64,000 nucleotides of DNA, from assembly GCF_013294025.1 (NCBI RefSeq), contig NZ_JABSNL010000003.1, positions 167,651 through 231,650 on the forward strand, in the 5' to 3' direction. Position numbers and translations under genes: made by a program. The notes under the pieces were generated by a model. The model had not been told where the DNA came from and made no database searches. It worked only from the letters and a program-made list of their open reading frames with translations. This DNA comes from Flavobacterium aeripolare (GTDB lineage Bacteria > Bacteroidota > Bacteroidia > Flavobacteriales > Flavobacteriaceae). Of this stretch, positions 35,752 to 45,054 are shown one piece after another; the first letter of the stretch is position 1, and each line of letters opens with the position of its first letter.

Positions 35752-36522
35752 TTATATTGCAGCTACAATTACATCAATGCCCAGTTCCTCTAATTTTAAT
35801 TTTGTATCACTATCAATACCGCTATCAGTAATTAGAATATCAATTTTAGTCAATTCGCAAATTTTTCCAAAACCTCTAACATTCATTTTTGTAGAGTCTG
35901 CTAGCACGATCACCATTTCTGCAACGTCAATCATTGCCTTATTTAAATGTGCTTCTAAAGCATTTGAAGTACTTAAACCAAACTCCAAATCAACTCCATC
36001 TGCACCTAAAAATAATTTATTACAAGAAAACTGACCTAAAGTAGCCTCAGCGATAGGCCCAACTGCCGATGTAGAACTGTTTCGAATATCTCCACCCAAT
36101 TGAATAGTATCTACATTAAGTTCTTTACACAATTCTAGAGAAACCTTTAAAGAAGGCGTTAAGACAGTCAATTTTTGGAATCCTTTAATAATTCGAGATA
36201 AGTAATGAATATTTGACCCTGAGCCTAAAATAATATAATCATTATTAGAAATATACTTTAAAGCTTCACTTGCTATTTCTTTCTTTTGTTCCACCTGCAA
36301 GGTTTCTTTATCATTTACATCTCTTTCGTAAGCATATATTGGCTGCTGACTAGCCCCACCATGCGTGCGATGCAGTAACTTTTGGCTTTCTAAAAAATTC
36401 AAATCCTTTCGAATGGTTACGGTTGAAACATTATGAGTTTCACATAAATCAACAACATTAACGTATCCCTTTTGGTTTAACTCTTTTAGTATATCTTCCT
36501 GTCTTCTATTGATTATAGCCAT
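35752..36522 (-). CDS. DeoR family repressor, probably of the glycerol operon
   Basis: The 256-residue protein has an N-terminal winged helix (RRQEDILKELNQKGYVNVVDL, then STVTIRKDLNFLE) and a C-terminal sugar-phosphate isomerase-like sensor domain (GSGSNIHYLSRIIKG, GADGVDLEFG). It lies back to back with glpD. In E. coli the homologue GlpR is inactivated by glycerol 3-phosphate. By position I infer that it represses the adjacent glpD-glpK-glpF operon and possibly itself, using the periodic repeat at 36586-36635. Confidence 0.88.
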   Translation of the reverse strand: MAIINRRQEDILKELNQKGYVNVVDLCETHNVSTVTIRKDLNFLESQKLLHRTHGGASQQPIYAYERDVNDKETLQVEQKKEIASEALKYISNNDYIILGSGSNIHYLSRIIKGFQKLTVLTPSLKVSLELCKELNVDTIQLGGDIRNSSTSAVGPIAEATLGQFSCNKLFLGADGVDLEFGLSTSNALEAHLNKAMIDVAEMVIVLADSTKMNVRGFGKICELTKIDILITDSGIDSDTKLKLEELGIDVIVAAI

Positions 36523-36562
36523 ATTGTTGCCTAAGTATTAATTTTGCTTGGATTTAAAGGTA

Positions 36563-36570
36563 CAAAAATA
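36563..36570 (-). promoter_or_regulatory. -7 element of the DeoR gene
   Basis: CAAAAATA on the plus strand is TATTTTTG on the minus strand, 40 bases upstream of the DeoR start. It is only 16 bases from the periodic repeat, so both promoters could be controlled together. Confidence 0.45.
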
Positions 36571-36585
36571 AATTTCAATAAATTA

Positions 36586-36635
36586 TTTCATTTTATTTTA
36601 TTTGGTTTCGTTTTATTTCATTATGTTTGTTATTC
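36586..36635 (+). promoter_or_regulatory. Candidate DeoR operator over the glpD promoter
   Basis: Five consecutive 10-bp units each begin with TTT: TTTCATTTTA, TTTTATTTGG, TTTCGTTTTA, TTTCATTATG and TTTGTTATTC. They overlap a promoter made of TTG (36602-36604), a 17-base spacer and TATGTTTG (36622-36629). Period 10 places each unit on the same DNA face. Transcription would start near 36636, about 40 bases before glpD. Confidence 0.55.
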
Positions 36636-36675
36636 GAAAGAGAATGAAGGCATTAAACACATTATACAACACACA

Positions 36676-38259
36676 ATGAAACTATCTGAACAATTATCAA
36701 AACTAAAACAAACTCCAGAATGGGATGTAATCATTATTGGTGGAGGCGCTAGTGGTCTTGGAACCGCATTAGATGCAGCTAGTAGAGGATACAAAACAAT
36801 TTTGGTTGAAGCAGTAGATTTCGCAAAAGGAACCTCTAGCCGAAGCACAAAATTAGTACACGGAGGCGTGCGCTATTTAGAGCAAGGTGATGTTTCACTT
36901 GTTAGAGAAGCATTAAAAGAAAGAGGTTTGCTAGCAGAAAATGCCGGCCACCTGGTTAAAAACCAATCTTTTGTTATTCCTAACTACAATTGGTGGGGTG
37001 GTTACTTCTACACTGTCGGACTAACAATCTACGACATGCTAGCAGGTAGATTAAGTTTAGGAAAATCTAAATATATTTCGAAAAAGAAAACAATAGAATT
37101 ACTACCTACAGTAGAACCTAAAGGCTTAGTAAGCGGTGTAGTATATCAAGACGGACAATTTGACGATTCTCGTTTAGCAATCAACATCGCACAAACAGCT
37201 GTTGAAAAAGGTGCATGTTTACTAAACTACACTAAGGTTGTGAATCTACTAAAAGACAATAACAACCAAGTTACAGGTGTCCAGATTAAAGATCAAGAAA
37301 CCGGAGAATTACATGACTTAAAAGGAAAAGTAATCATTAACGCTACTGGAGTATTCACCAATGCAATAATGAAACTAAACGATACCGTTTATAAAAAATA
37401 CATTGTACCAAGTCAAGGTATCCACTTGGTATTTGACAAATCATTTTTACCTAGCGATCATGCTTTAATGATTCCTAAAACAAGTGATGGACGTGTATTG
37501 TTTGCTGTGCCGTGGCACGATAAAATTGTAGTGGGAACAACAGATACTTTGATAAAAAGCCACAGTCTTGAACCTATTGCATTAGAAAAAGAAATAGAAT
37601 TTGTACTAGAAACAGCGCAAAGATTCTTAGCTAAAAAACCAACACGTGCAGATGTTTTATCTGTTTTTGCAGGGCTAAGACCTCTTGCAGCACCAGAAAA
37701 AGAAGGCAAAAGCACTAAAGAAGTTTCTAGAAGCCATAAAATTATAGTTTCGGATACTGGTTTGATTACGATTACTGGAGGAAAATGGACGACTTATAGA
37801 AAAATTGCTGAAGACATTATTGACAAAGCGATATCAGAGAAAAAATTACCGAAAAAAGAATGCAAGACAGAACACATTGCCATTCACGGTAACCAACCTA
37901 CAACAACACTTGATCGTGAAAACCACTTATATATTTATGGAACTGATATTCCTAAAATTGTGGCATTGCAAAATGAAAGTCCTGCAATGAAAGAAAAGCT
38001 TCATCCTGACTACGATTATACTGTTGCAGAAGTAGTATGGGCAGTACGTCATGAAATGGCAAGAACAATCGATGACGTACTATCTAGAAGAGTACGTTTA
38101 CTATTTTTAGATGCACGTGCTGCGGTGTCTAGTGCCGAAAAAGTAGCTAAAATCATAGCTCAAGAATTAGGACATGAGGATACATGGGTTCAAAATCAAG
38201 TAGCAGAATTTAAAGCTTTAGCCAACGGGTTTTTATTAACCGAATTCAAATTAAATTAA
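36676..38259 (+). CDS. glpD: Glycerol-3-phosphate dehydrogenase (FAD-dependent)
   Basis: GlpD oxidises glycerol 3-phosphate to dihydroxyacetone phosphate at the inner membrane and feeds electrons to quinone. The 527-residue protein has the FAD motif IIGGGASGLGTALDAASRG near residue 21 and the family block SSRSTKLVHGGVRYLEQ, and a C-terminal domain characteristic of the class. I start at the ATG at 36676; an upstream ATG at 36544 precedes the promoter and would translate the operator. glpK follows 23 bases later. Confidence 0.95.
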   Translation: MKLSEQLSKLKQTPEWDVIIIGGGASGLGTALDAASRGYKTILVEAVDFAKGTSSRSTKLVHGGVRYLEQGDVSLVREALKERGLLAENAGHLVKNQSFVIPNYNWWGGYFYTVGLTIYDMLAGRLSLGKSKYISKKKTIELLPTVEPKGLVSGVVYQDGQFDDSRLAINIAQTAVEKGACLLNYTKVVNLLKDNNNQVTGVQIKDQETGELHDLKGKVIINATGVFTNAIMKLNDTVYKKYIVPSQGIHLVFDKSFLPSDHALMIPKTSDGRVLFAVPWHDKIVVGTTDTLIKSHSLEPIALEKEIEFVLETAQRFLAKKPTRADVLSVFAGLRPLAAPEKEGKSTKEVSRSHKIIVSDTGLITITGGKWTTYRKIAEDIIDKAISEKKLPKKECKTEHIAIHGNQPTTTLDRENHLYIYGTDIPKIVALQNESPAMKEKLHPDYDYTVAEVVWAVRHEMARTIDDVLSRRVRLLFLDARAAVSSAEKVAKIIAQELGHEDTWVQNQVAEFKALANGFLLTEFKLN

Positions 38260-38282
38260 TTAACCACCACATATACTAAATC

Positions 38283-39779
38283 ATGAAAGACAAATTAATC
38301 TTAGCACTTGATCAAGGTACGACTTCATCAAGAGCCATTGTGTTTAATCACAAAGGAGAAATTGTAAAAATTTCTCAAAAACCGTTTGAACAAATTTTTC
38401 CTAAACCAGGATGGGTAGAACATGATCCTAACGAAATCTGGTCTTCACAAATTAGTGTTGCAGCAGAGGTTATTGCTAAAACCGGAATCAATGGTAAAGA
38501 GATTGCTGCTATAGGGATTACTAATCAGAGAGAAACAACAATCGTTTGGGATAGAGAAACAAGCGAACCTATATACAACGCTATCGTGTGGCAAGACCGC
38601 AGAACGGCTAAATATTGTGACGAACTTAAAGCACAAGGACATGCTGAGATGATCCAAAAGAAGACAGGTTTAATTCTTGACGCCTATTTTTCTGGAACTA
38701 AAGTGAAATGGATTCTTGACAATGTTCCTGGAGCTCGTGAAAAAGCAGAACAAGGAAAATTATGTTTTGGAACTGTAGATACTTGGTTGATTTGGAAACT
38801 TACACGTGGAGCTATGTTCATGACAGATGTTTCTAACGCAAGTAGAACTTTATTATTGAACATACATACACTTGAGTGGGACGAAGAGCTATTGCAGTTA
38901 TTTGATATCCCTAGAGCAATGCTACCAGAAGTAAAACAAAGTAGTGAAATATATGGGGAAACATGTACAACACTTTTTGCAACTAAAATTCCAATTGCAG
39001 GTGTAGCTGGAGACCAGCAAGCAGCACTTTTTGGACAATTATGCACAGAGCCAGGAATGGTTAAAAACACTTACGGAACAGGATGTTTTATGTTAATGAA
39101 CACAGGAGACAAACCTGTTTATTCTAAAAACAACTTACTTACAACAGTAGCTTGGAAAATCAACGGTAAAACCACATACGCACTTGAAGGAAGTGTATTT
39201 GTAGGTGGTGCAGCAGTACAATGGTTGCGTGACGGAGCTAAAATGATTGAAAAATCAGAAGATGTAGAAAAATTAGCACTACAAGTACCTGATAACGGCG
39301 GAGTCTACTTTGTTCCAGCTTTAACAGGTTTAGGAGCACCGCACTGGGATCAATATGCCAGAGGAGCCATTGTAGGAATCACTAGAGGAACTACAAACGC
39401 ACATATTGCACGTGCTACACTAGAAGGAATCGCTTACCAAGTTTATGATTTAGTAAAAGCAATGGAAGGTGATTTTGGAAAAAAAGGAAAAGAGCTACGC
39501 GTAGATGGAGGAGCTGTTTCAAATGATTTACTAATGCAATTTCAGTCAGATTTGTTTGACTTCAATGTAATTAGACCTAAAACACTGGAGACAACTGCAC
39601 TAGGAGCTGCTTATTTAGCTGGTTTAGCTATAGGATACTGGGACAGCATTGACGACTTACAGCAACAATGGTCAGTTGACCGCGAGTTTAAACCTGAAAT
39701 GTCTCGCGAAGATGTTGATAAACTAGTGCACAATTGGGACAGAGCTGTAGGACGTGCATCAAACTGGATCGAAGATTAA
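38283..39779 (+). CDS. glpK: Glycerol kinase
   Basis: Glycerol kinase phosphorylates glycerol with ATP in the cytoplasm. The 498-residue protein has the family start [15 protein letters not shown], substrate-binding NQRETT and WQDRRT motifs, and the second FGGY signature region near the C-terminus ([15 protein letters not shown]). Length and motifs are standard. It is the second gene of the glycerol operon, 18 bases before the facilitator gene. Confidence 0.97.
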   Translation: MKDKLILALDQGTTSSRAIVFNHKGEIVKISQKPFEQIFPKPGWVEHDPNEIWSSQISVAAEVIAKTGINGKEIAAIGITNQRETTIVWDRETSEPIYNAIVWQDRRTAKYCDELKAQGHAEMIQKKTGLILDAYFSGTKVKWILDNVPGAREKAEQGKLCFGTVDTWLIWKLTRGAMFMTDVSNASRTLLLNIHTLEWDEELLQLFDIPRAMLPEVKQSSEIYGETCTTLFATKIPIAGVAGDQQAALFGQLCTEPGMVKNTYGTGCFMLMNTGDKPVYSKNNLLTTVAWKINGKTTYALEGSVFVGGAAVQWLRDGAKMIEKSEDVEKLALQVPDNGGVYFVPALTGLGAPHWDQYARGAIVGITRGTTNAHIARATLEGIAYQVYDLVKAMEGDFGKKGKELRVDGGAVSNDLLMQFQSDLFDFNVIRPKTLETTALGAAYLAGLAIGYWDSIDDLQQQWSVDREFKPEMSREDVDKLVHNWDRAVGRASNWIED

Positions 39780-39797
39780 CTAACCAAATATAAAAAT

Positions 39798-40526
39798 ATG
39801 ACACCATTTATTGCAGAGATTATAGGTACAATGTTAATGATTTTACTAGGTAACGGAGTCGTTGCCAATGTTGTACTAACGGGTACAAAAGGACACAATT
39901 CAGGATGGATTGTAATTACCTCAGCTTGGGCTTTTGCCGTATTTGTAGGAGTAGTCGTTGCCGGACCAGTAAGTGGTGCCCACTTAAACCCTATCGTAAC
40001 TCTAGGACTAGCTTTAGTTGGAAAATTTGCTTGGAGCCAAGTAGCATCTTACATATTAGCGCAAATGATTGGAGCTATGATAGGAGCGTTTTTAGTATGG
40101 CTTTCACATAAAGATCATTTTGCCGCAACTGAAGATGAAGGCGGAATACTAGCTTGTTTTAGTACCGGTCCTGCTATTCGTAATTACAGTTCGAATTTGA
40201 TAAGTGAAATTATTGGGACTTTTGTTTTAATATTTGTGATTTTTTACCTTTCAGGTCCAGATTTAAGTATTGCAGCCGCTGCAGATGCTAAAATAGGATT
40301 AGGATCTATAGGAGCGCTACCAGTAGCAGTGCTTGTATGGGCAGTAGGATTAAGCTTAGGTGGAACGACAGGGTATGCAATTAATCCTGCTAGGGATTTA
40401 GGACCCCGTCTTGTACACAGTATTTTATTTAAATCTAGCAGTGACTGGAGCTATGCTTGGGTACCTATTGTAGGACCTATCATAGGATCTTCATTAGCTG
40501 CACTTTGCTACATATTGCTAACCTAA
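39798..40526 (+). CDS. glpF: Glycerol facilitator / aquaporin family channel
   Basis: The 242-residue protein has six membrane segments and two half-helix motifs. The second is canonical NPARD (196-200), whose Asp is the marker of glycerol facilitators. The first is NPI (64-66), with Ile in place of Ala in the usual NPA. It is expected to let glycerol cross the inner membrane passively. It sits between glpK and an outer-membrane protein gene, which supports glycerol as the substrate. Confidence 0.92.
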   Translation: MTPFIAEIIGTMLMILLGNGVVANVVLTGTKGHNSGWIVITSAWAFAVFVGVVVAGPVSGAHLNPIVTLGLALVGKFAWSQVASYILAQMIGAMIGAFLVWLSHKDHFAATEDEGGILACFSTGPAIRNYSSNLISEIIGTFVLIFVIFYLSGPDLSIAAAADAKIGLGSIGALPVAVLVWAVGLSLGGTTGYAINPARDLGPRLVHSILFKSSSDWSYAWVPIVGPIIGSSLAALCYILLT

Positions 40527-40554
40527 AACCCCCAATAACTAACATACCTAAATC

Positions 40555-41346
40555 ATGAAAAATCAAATTATTGCCGCTGTAATGCTACTTACAGGGTTAA
40601 CAAACTACGCTCAAAGCTCAACTGCTATAGACACCGTGTCTGTGGTTGGTAAAGAAATAAAACCGTCAAGATTAGACTTTAATGTAGGTCTAGAAACTAG
40701 CCATTTATGGAGAGGACTTGTAATAAACGACGGGATGACAGCAACAGGAAATATACACTACGCCTTAAATGAAAGCCAAACATTTAAAGTTGGTTTCTGG
40801 GGCGGTGCTGGATTTGATGGTAACTACCGCGAAATCAATTATTATGTGCAGTATTCAAAAAACAACCTAACAATTGGGATTTGGGACTTATTCAATACGA
40901 CTGGAATTGCAACTCCGAAGGTTTTTAACTACGACAAGTTAACCACCACACATATTATTGATTTAAGGACTTCGTATCGTTTTCCAGAATCTTTCCCGTT
41001 AAGGATTGAAGCAGATGTATTGTTGTACAGCGGCTTAAACGATCGCGATTTAAATAGTGATAGCGATTTTCAAAGTCGCCACTCTACTTATGTTGAGTTA
41101 AGCTACCCATTAATTAGAGATCAAAAGGTCAACTTGAATGCTTTTATAGGAGCTGCTTTCCCATTAAATGGAAGCAAACACTTATTTACAAACAAGGTTG
41201 CTAGCGACTTTGATGTTGTAAACACAGGAATCAAAGCGACAAAAGACATTGAAATATTTAATTACCATTTGCCTGTTTCGGCAACCGCAATGTGGAATCC
41301 GTCTAACAAAATTGCAAGAATCCAACTCGATGTGAGTTTGTTCTAA
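40555..41346 (+). CDS. Outer-membrane beta-barrel protein of the glycerol operon
   Basis: This 263-residue protein has a signal peptide (about 1-19, cleavage after NYAQ), alternating aromatic/hydrophobic beta strands throughout (for example YREINYYVQYSKNNLTIGI), and a C-terminal phenylalanine (LDVSLF) typical of outer-membrane barrels. I do not recognise a specific family. It lies 28 bases after glpF and before the operon terminator. An outer-membrane uptake route for glycerol or glycerol phosphates is plausible but unproven. Confidence 0.7.
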   Translation: MKNQIIAAVMLLTGLTNYAQSSTAIDTVSVVGKEIKPSRLDFNVGLETSHLWRGLVINDGMTATGNIHYALNESQTFKVGFWGGAGFDGNYREINYYVQYSKNNLTIGIWDLFNTTGIATPKVFNYDKLTTTHIIDLRTSYRFPESFPLRIEADVLLYSGLNDRDLNSDSDFQSRHSTYVELSYPLIRDQKVNLNAFIGAAFPLNGSKHLFTNKVASDFDVVNTGIKATKDIEIFNYHLPVSATAMWNPSNKIARIQLDVSLF

Positions 41347-41372
41347 CACTTAGTTATTTTAATTTGTTATTT

Positions 41373-41405
41373 GAAAGCACCCTACATTCTAGGGTGCTTT
41401 TTTAT
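41373..41405 (+). terminator. Terminator of the glp operon
   Basis: The stem AAGCACCCT/AGGGTGCTT is followed by a run of T, 27 bases after the last gene. Confidence 0.9.
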
Positions 41406-41427
41406 GTTATCACAGCACTACCCTAGC

Positions 41428-41557
41428 CTGGATAGTAGAGAAAAGCTCGCAGCGATAGCAACTTGTGTTTTAATCACTATAAAAGCGACCAGCGGAAGCT
41501 CTTTATACTGCTTTAAAAACACAGTTTATAGCGTGAGAACTTGAAACGAATAGCCAG
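41428..41557 (+). ncRNA. Dispersed structured element, copy E
   Basis: The outer stem CTGG (41428-41431) pairs with CCAG (41554-41557). This is a swapped pairing relative to copies B and D. GATAGTAGAGAAAAGC lies on the left and GAACTTGAAACGAATAGC on the right. The inner stem (GTGTTTTAA with TTTAAAAACAC) ends in AAGCGACCAGCGGAAGCTC. It lies between the glp terminator and the miaB promoter and fills most of a 341-bp gap. Confidence 0.75.
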
Positions 41558-41621
41558 AAACAGCTCCTGATATGACCGATTTTAAAAAAAATAAAACAAT
41601 GTTAAATCTTCGGCTGACATC

Positions 41622-41653
41622 TTGTCATAATGTTTCAAATAATTGTACCTTTG
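41622..41653 (+). promoter_or_regulatory. Housekeeping promoter of miaB
   Basis: TTG (41622-41624), a 21-base spacer, then TACCTTTG (41646-41653). The -7 element is exact; the spacer is 2 bases longer than ideal. It lies 34 bases before the miaB start. Confidence 0.6.
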
Positions 41654-41687
41654 CGCCCTTATTAAAATACACTTTTGAAAGTGACTT

Positions 41688-43133
41688 ATGGAAAAGATTA
41701 TTGAAGAAAGCAAACAAGGGGAAGCACTTGTTTTAGAAAATAAATCAGGAAATACTAAAAAATTATTCATTGAAAGTTATGGCTGCGCTATGAATTTCTC
41801 TGATAGTGAGATTGTTGCTTCTATTTTATCAGAGAACGGATACAACACCACTCAAAAATTAGAAGAAGCCGATTTAGTATTGGTTAACACTTGCTCAATT
41901 CGTGATAAAGCGGAGCAAACAGTTCGTAAAAGATTAGAAAAATATAACGCTGTAAAGCGCATCAACCCTAAAATGAAGGTGGGTGTTTTGGGCTGTATGG
42001 CAGAGCGATTGAAGAGTCAATTTCTTGAAGAAGAAAAAATTGTTGACTTAGTTGTAGGTCCAGATGCATACAAAGATTTACCTAATTTATTAAGTGAAGT
42101 AGAAGAAGGTCGTGATGCTATCAATGTAATCTTATCAAAAGATGAAACCTATGGTGATATTTCGCCTGTGCGATTAATGAGCAACGGAATCACTGCCCTA
42201 GTATCGATAACTCGTGGTTGTGATAATATGTGTACTTTTTGCGTAGTTCCTTTTACAAGAGGTCGTGAGCGCAGCCGTGAGCCGCAAAGCATCATGAAAG
42301 AAATACAAGATTTATGGGATAAAGGTTTTAAGGAAATCACGCTCTTAGGTCAAAATGTAGACAGTTACTTGTGGTATGGTGGTGGACTGAAAAAAGATTT
42401 TGCTACCGCTTCAGAAATGCAAAAAGCTACCGCAGTAGATTTTGATCAACTACTAGAGATGGTTGCTGTAGGATTCCCTAAAATGCGCATTCGTTTTTCG
42501 ACTTCAAATCCGCAGGACATGCACGAGAGTGTTTTACATGTTATTGCCAAACATAATAATATTTGTAAGCACATTCATTTGCCTGTACAATCAGGAAGCA
42601 ACCGTATTTTGAAAGAAATGAATCGTTTGCACACTCGTGAAGAATACATGACGCTAATTGATAAAATAAGATCGATTATTCCTAATAGCTCTATCTCACA
42701 GGATATGATTGCAGGCTTCCCCACAGAAACAGAGCAAGATCATCAAGACACGTTGAGCTTAATGGAGTATGTAAAATATAATTTTGGTTACATGTACTCT
42801 TACTCTGAACGCCCAGGAACACTGGCAGGAAGAAAAATGGAAGATGATGTTACTGATGAAACTAAAGCAAGACGTCTACAAGAAATTGTAGACTTGCAAC
42901 AAAAACATGCTTGGGCAAGATCAGAAGAGTTTATAGGTCAAACGGTAGAGGTTTTGGTCGAAAAAGTGTCTAAAAAGTCTACTGAAGAATTCTCAGGAAG
43001 AAATTCTCAAAGTATTACTGTCGTTTTCCCGAAAGAAGACTATAAGATAGGTGATTTTGTAAACGTAAAAATCACAAGTTGTACTAGCGGAACGTTAAAA
43101 GGGGAAGCTGTGGGATATTCTAGTATGAACTAA
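41688..43133 (+). CDS. miaB: tRNA-2-methylthio-N6-dimethylallyladenosine synthase MiaB
   Basis: MiaB is a radical-SAM methylthiotransferase that modifies A37 of tRNAs. The 481-residue protein has C33, C69 and C103 for the N-terminal auxiliary cluster, C178-C182-C185 (RGCDNMCTFC) for the radical-SAM cluster, and a C-terminal TRAM domain. It heads a plus-strand run with a sigma-54 activator, lptE, a TPR protein and secG. Confidence 0.97.
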   Translation: MEKIIEESKQGEALVLENKSGNTKKLFIESYGCAMNFSDSEIVASILSENGYNTTQKLEEADLVLVNTCSIRDKAEQTVRKRLEKYNAVKRINPKMKVGVLGCMAERLKSQFLEEEKIVDLVVGPDAYKDLPNLLSEVEEGRDAINVILSKDETYGDISPVRLMSNGITALVSITRGCDNMCTFCVVPFTRGRERSREPQSIMKEIQDLWDKGFKEITLLGQNVDSYLWYGGGLKKDFATASEMQKATAVDFDQLLEMVAVGFPKMRIRFSTSNPQDMHESVLHVIAKHNNICKHIHLPVQSGSNRILKEMNRLHTREEYMTLIDKIRSIIPNSSISQDMIAGFPTETEQDHQDTLSLMEYVKYNFGYMYSYSERPGTLAGRKMEDDVTDETKARRLQEIVDLQQKHAWARSEEFIGQTVEVLVEKVSKKSTEEFSGRNSQSITVVFPKEDYKIGDFVNVKITSCTSGTLKGEAVGYSSMN

Positions 43134-43137
43134 AAAT

Positions 43138-43202
43138 GTTTAAAGTTTAAGATTTGAAGTTATCATAAGCGCTTTAAACCTTAAACAAGACAAACTTTAA
43201 AC
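43138..43202. repeat. Inverted repeat between miaB and the sigma-54 activator gene
   Basis: GTTTAAAGTTT (43138-43148) and AAACTTTAAAC (43192-43202) are perfect 11-bp inverted arms around about 43 bp. Similar GTTTAAAGTTT-type sequence occurs upstream of alaS (near 8795) and before groEL (near 46800). It is probably a small dispersed AT-rich hairpin. Confidence 0.5.
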
Positions 43203-43211
43203 TAAAAGACA

Positions 43212-44468
43212 ATGGAGTCTATTCAAAATATAAAACAACGATTTGAGATCATTGGGAATGACCCAAAACTAAATCGCGCCATTGAAAAAGCAATTCAGGT
43301 TGCTCCTACAGATATATCTGTATTAGTTGTAGGAGAAAGTGGTGTGGGTAAAGAAAGTATTCCTAAGATCATACACTCTTTATCGCATAGAAAACACGGA
43401 AAGTACATTGCCGTTAACTGTGGTGCGATTCCAGAAGGGACAATCGATAGCGAACTTTTTGGTCATGAAAAAGGGGCTTTTACAGGAGCTACAAGCACAC
43501 GTGAAGGCTATTTTGAAGTAGCTGATGGCGGAACTATTTTTCTTGACGAAGTAGGTGAACTACCCTTAACGACACAAGTAAGATTATTGCGTGTACTAGA
43601 AAATGGTGAGTTCATTAAAGTAGGTTCGTCGCAGGTTCAAAAAACAGATGTTCGTATTGTTGCCGCAACCAATGTGAATTTATTTGATGCCATCGAAAAA
43701 GGAAAGTTCCGTGAGGATTTGTACTATCGTTTAAGCACTGTAGATATTTTACTTCCCCCTTTAAGAGATAGAAAAGAGGATATTCATTTATTATTTAGAA
43801 AATTTGCTGCTGATTTTGCACACAAATACAAGATGCCTCCTTTAAAATTAGACGATGGTGCAGTTCAGGTTTTGCAAAAATTTAGATGGAGTGGAAACAT
43901 TCGTCAATTACGAAATGTAGCCGAGCAATTATCAGTATTAGAAACTAGTAGAGATATAACTGCTGCTGCTTTACTATCTTACTTGCCTACAGAAGGAAGC
44001 AATTTACCTTCTGTAATAAAAGATAAGAAAGCAGAAAGTGATTTTAGTACCGAACGCGATATATTATACAAAGTACTTTTTGATATGAAAAGTGATTTGA
44101 ATGATCTAAAAAAATTAACACTAGAGTTAATGAAGAATGGATCGAATAAGGCACAAGACATAAATCCGAATTTGATTCAGAAAATTTATGGTTCTAAGGA
44201 TGAAGACACCGAGTTTGATTTTGAGGACGAACCACGTACACCTCTATTATCATCTGCTAAAAAAGAAGAAAACTTCACTGAAAATGAGGAAAACTATCTT
44301 TTTGCCGAAACCATAGAAGAGGAAGAGGTACTGCGCTTAGAACAGAAAGAAATTGAAATGATCAAAAAATCATTGGAAAAAAATAAAGGAAAACGGAAGG
44401 CTGCTGCTGACGAATTAGGAATTTCAGAACGCACCTTATATAGAAAGATTAAGCAATTTGATTTGTAA
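43212..44468 (+). CDS. Sigma-54-dependent transcriptional activator without receiver domain
   Basis: The 418-residue protein is an AAA+ enhancer-binding protein. It has Walker A GESGVGKE (41-48), the sigma-54 contact loop GAFTGA (88-93), Walker B (GGTIFLDEVGEL) and a Fis-type HTH at the C-terminus (about 375-418, RKAAADELGISERTLYRKIK). There is no N-terminal receiver or sensor domain, so activity is presumably set by level or a partner. It lies before lptE and secG. A possible sigma-54 promoter is seen before groES. Confidence 0.93.
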   Translation: MESIQNIKQRFEIIGNDPKLNRAIEKAIQVAPTDISVLVVGESGVGKESIPKIIHSLSHRKHGKYIAVNCGAIPEGTIDSELFGHEKGAFTGATSTREGYFEVADGGTIFLDEVGELPLTTQVRLLRVLENGEFIKVGSSQVQKTDVRIVAATNVNLFDAIEKGKFREDLYYRLSTVDILLPPLRDRKEDIHLLFRKFAADFAHKYKMPPLKLDDGAVQVLQKFRWSGNIRQLRNVAEQLSVLETSRDITAAALLSYLPTEGSNLPSVIKDKKAESDFSTERDILYKVLFDMKSDLNDLKKLTLELMKNGSNKAQDINPNLIQKIYGSKDEDTEFDFEDEPRTPLLSSAKKEENFTENEENYLFAETIEEEEVLRLEQKEIEMIKKSLEKNKGKRKAAADELGISERTLYRKIKQFDL

Positions 44469-44527
44469 AAAGCTAACTATATAGCCCTCGCCTATTTACT
44501 TTTAAATTTATTCGATAAAAAAACAAC

Positions 44528-45031
44528 ATGAAAAAAATATACCTACTTCTTACAATTGCTATAACCTTTACTTTTAGTAGCTGTGGTGTTTATAACTTTA
44601 CTGGAACCGGTAAAATCGACGCAGAGACTTTTCAAGTTAATTTTTTCCAGAATAACGCGCCGTTAGTCGAACCTGGTATTGATAGAACATTTACATTAGC
44701 ATTGCAAGACTTAATACAGAACCAGACCAATCTAAACCTGGTAAAAACTGGAGGAGATCTTACATATGAAGGGGAAATAGTAGACTATAGAATAAGCCCT
44801 ATGACTGCCACTGCTGATCAGCAAGCATCTCAAAACAGACTAACTATTCGTATTAATGTTCGTTTTACTAACCGCAAGAAGGAAGCTGATGATTTTGAAA
44901 AAACATTTGAATTTTTCTATGACTACCCTGCCCAAACACAACTTACCGGAGCCGTGTTAACAACAGCATTAGATGAAATATTTGATAGAATCACACAAGA
45001 CATTTTTAATGATTCATTAGCCAAGTGGTAA
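44528..45031 (+). CDS. lptE: LptE-family lipoprotein (LPS assembly)
   Basis: LptE plugs the LptD barrel that inserts lipopolysaccharide into the outer membrane. The 167-residue protein has a lipoprotein signal (FSSC, cysteine at residue 19) followed by GVYNFTGTGKID, typical of Bacteroidota LptE. An alternating-strand domain and a C-terminal helix (TTALDEIFDRITQDIFNDS) follow. It is 59 bases after the sigma-54 activator gene and 23 before the TPR protein gene. Confidence 0.85.
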   Translation: MKKIYLLLTIAITFTFSSCGVYNFTGTGKIDAETFQVNFFQNNAPLVEPGIDRTFTLALQDLIQNQTNLNLVKTGGDLTYEGEIVDYRISPMTATADQQASQNRLTIRINVRFTNRKKEADDFEKTFEFFYDYPAQTQLTGAVLTTALDEIFDRITQDIFNDSLAKW

Positions 45032-45054
45032 ACCCTTAAAACAAATACATCCTT

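Noticed and set aside
36544..36675. N-terminal extension of GlpD from ATG 36544
   Set aside because: This start lies before the predicted promoter, and the extension would translate the operator repeats.
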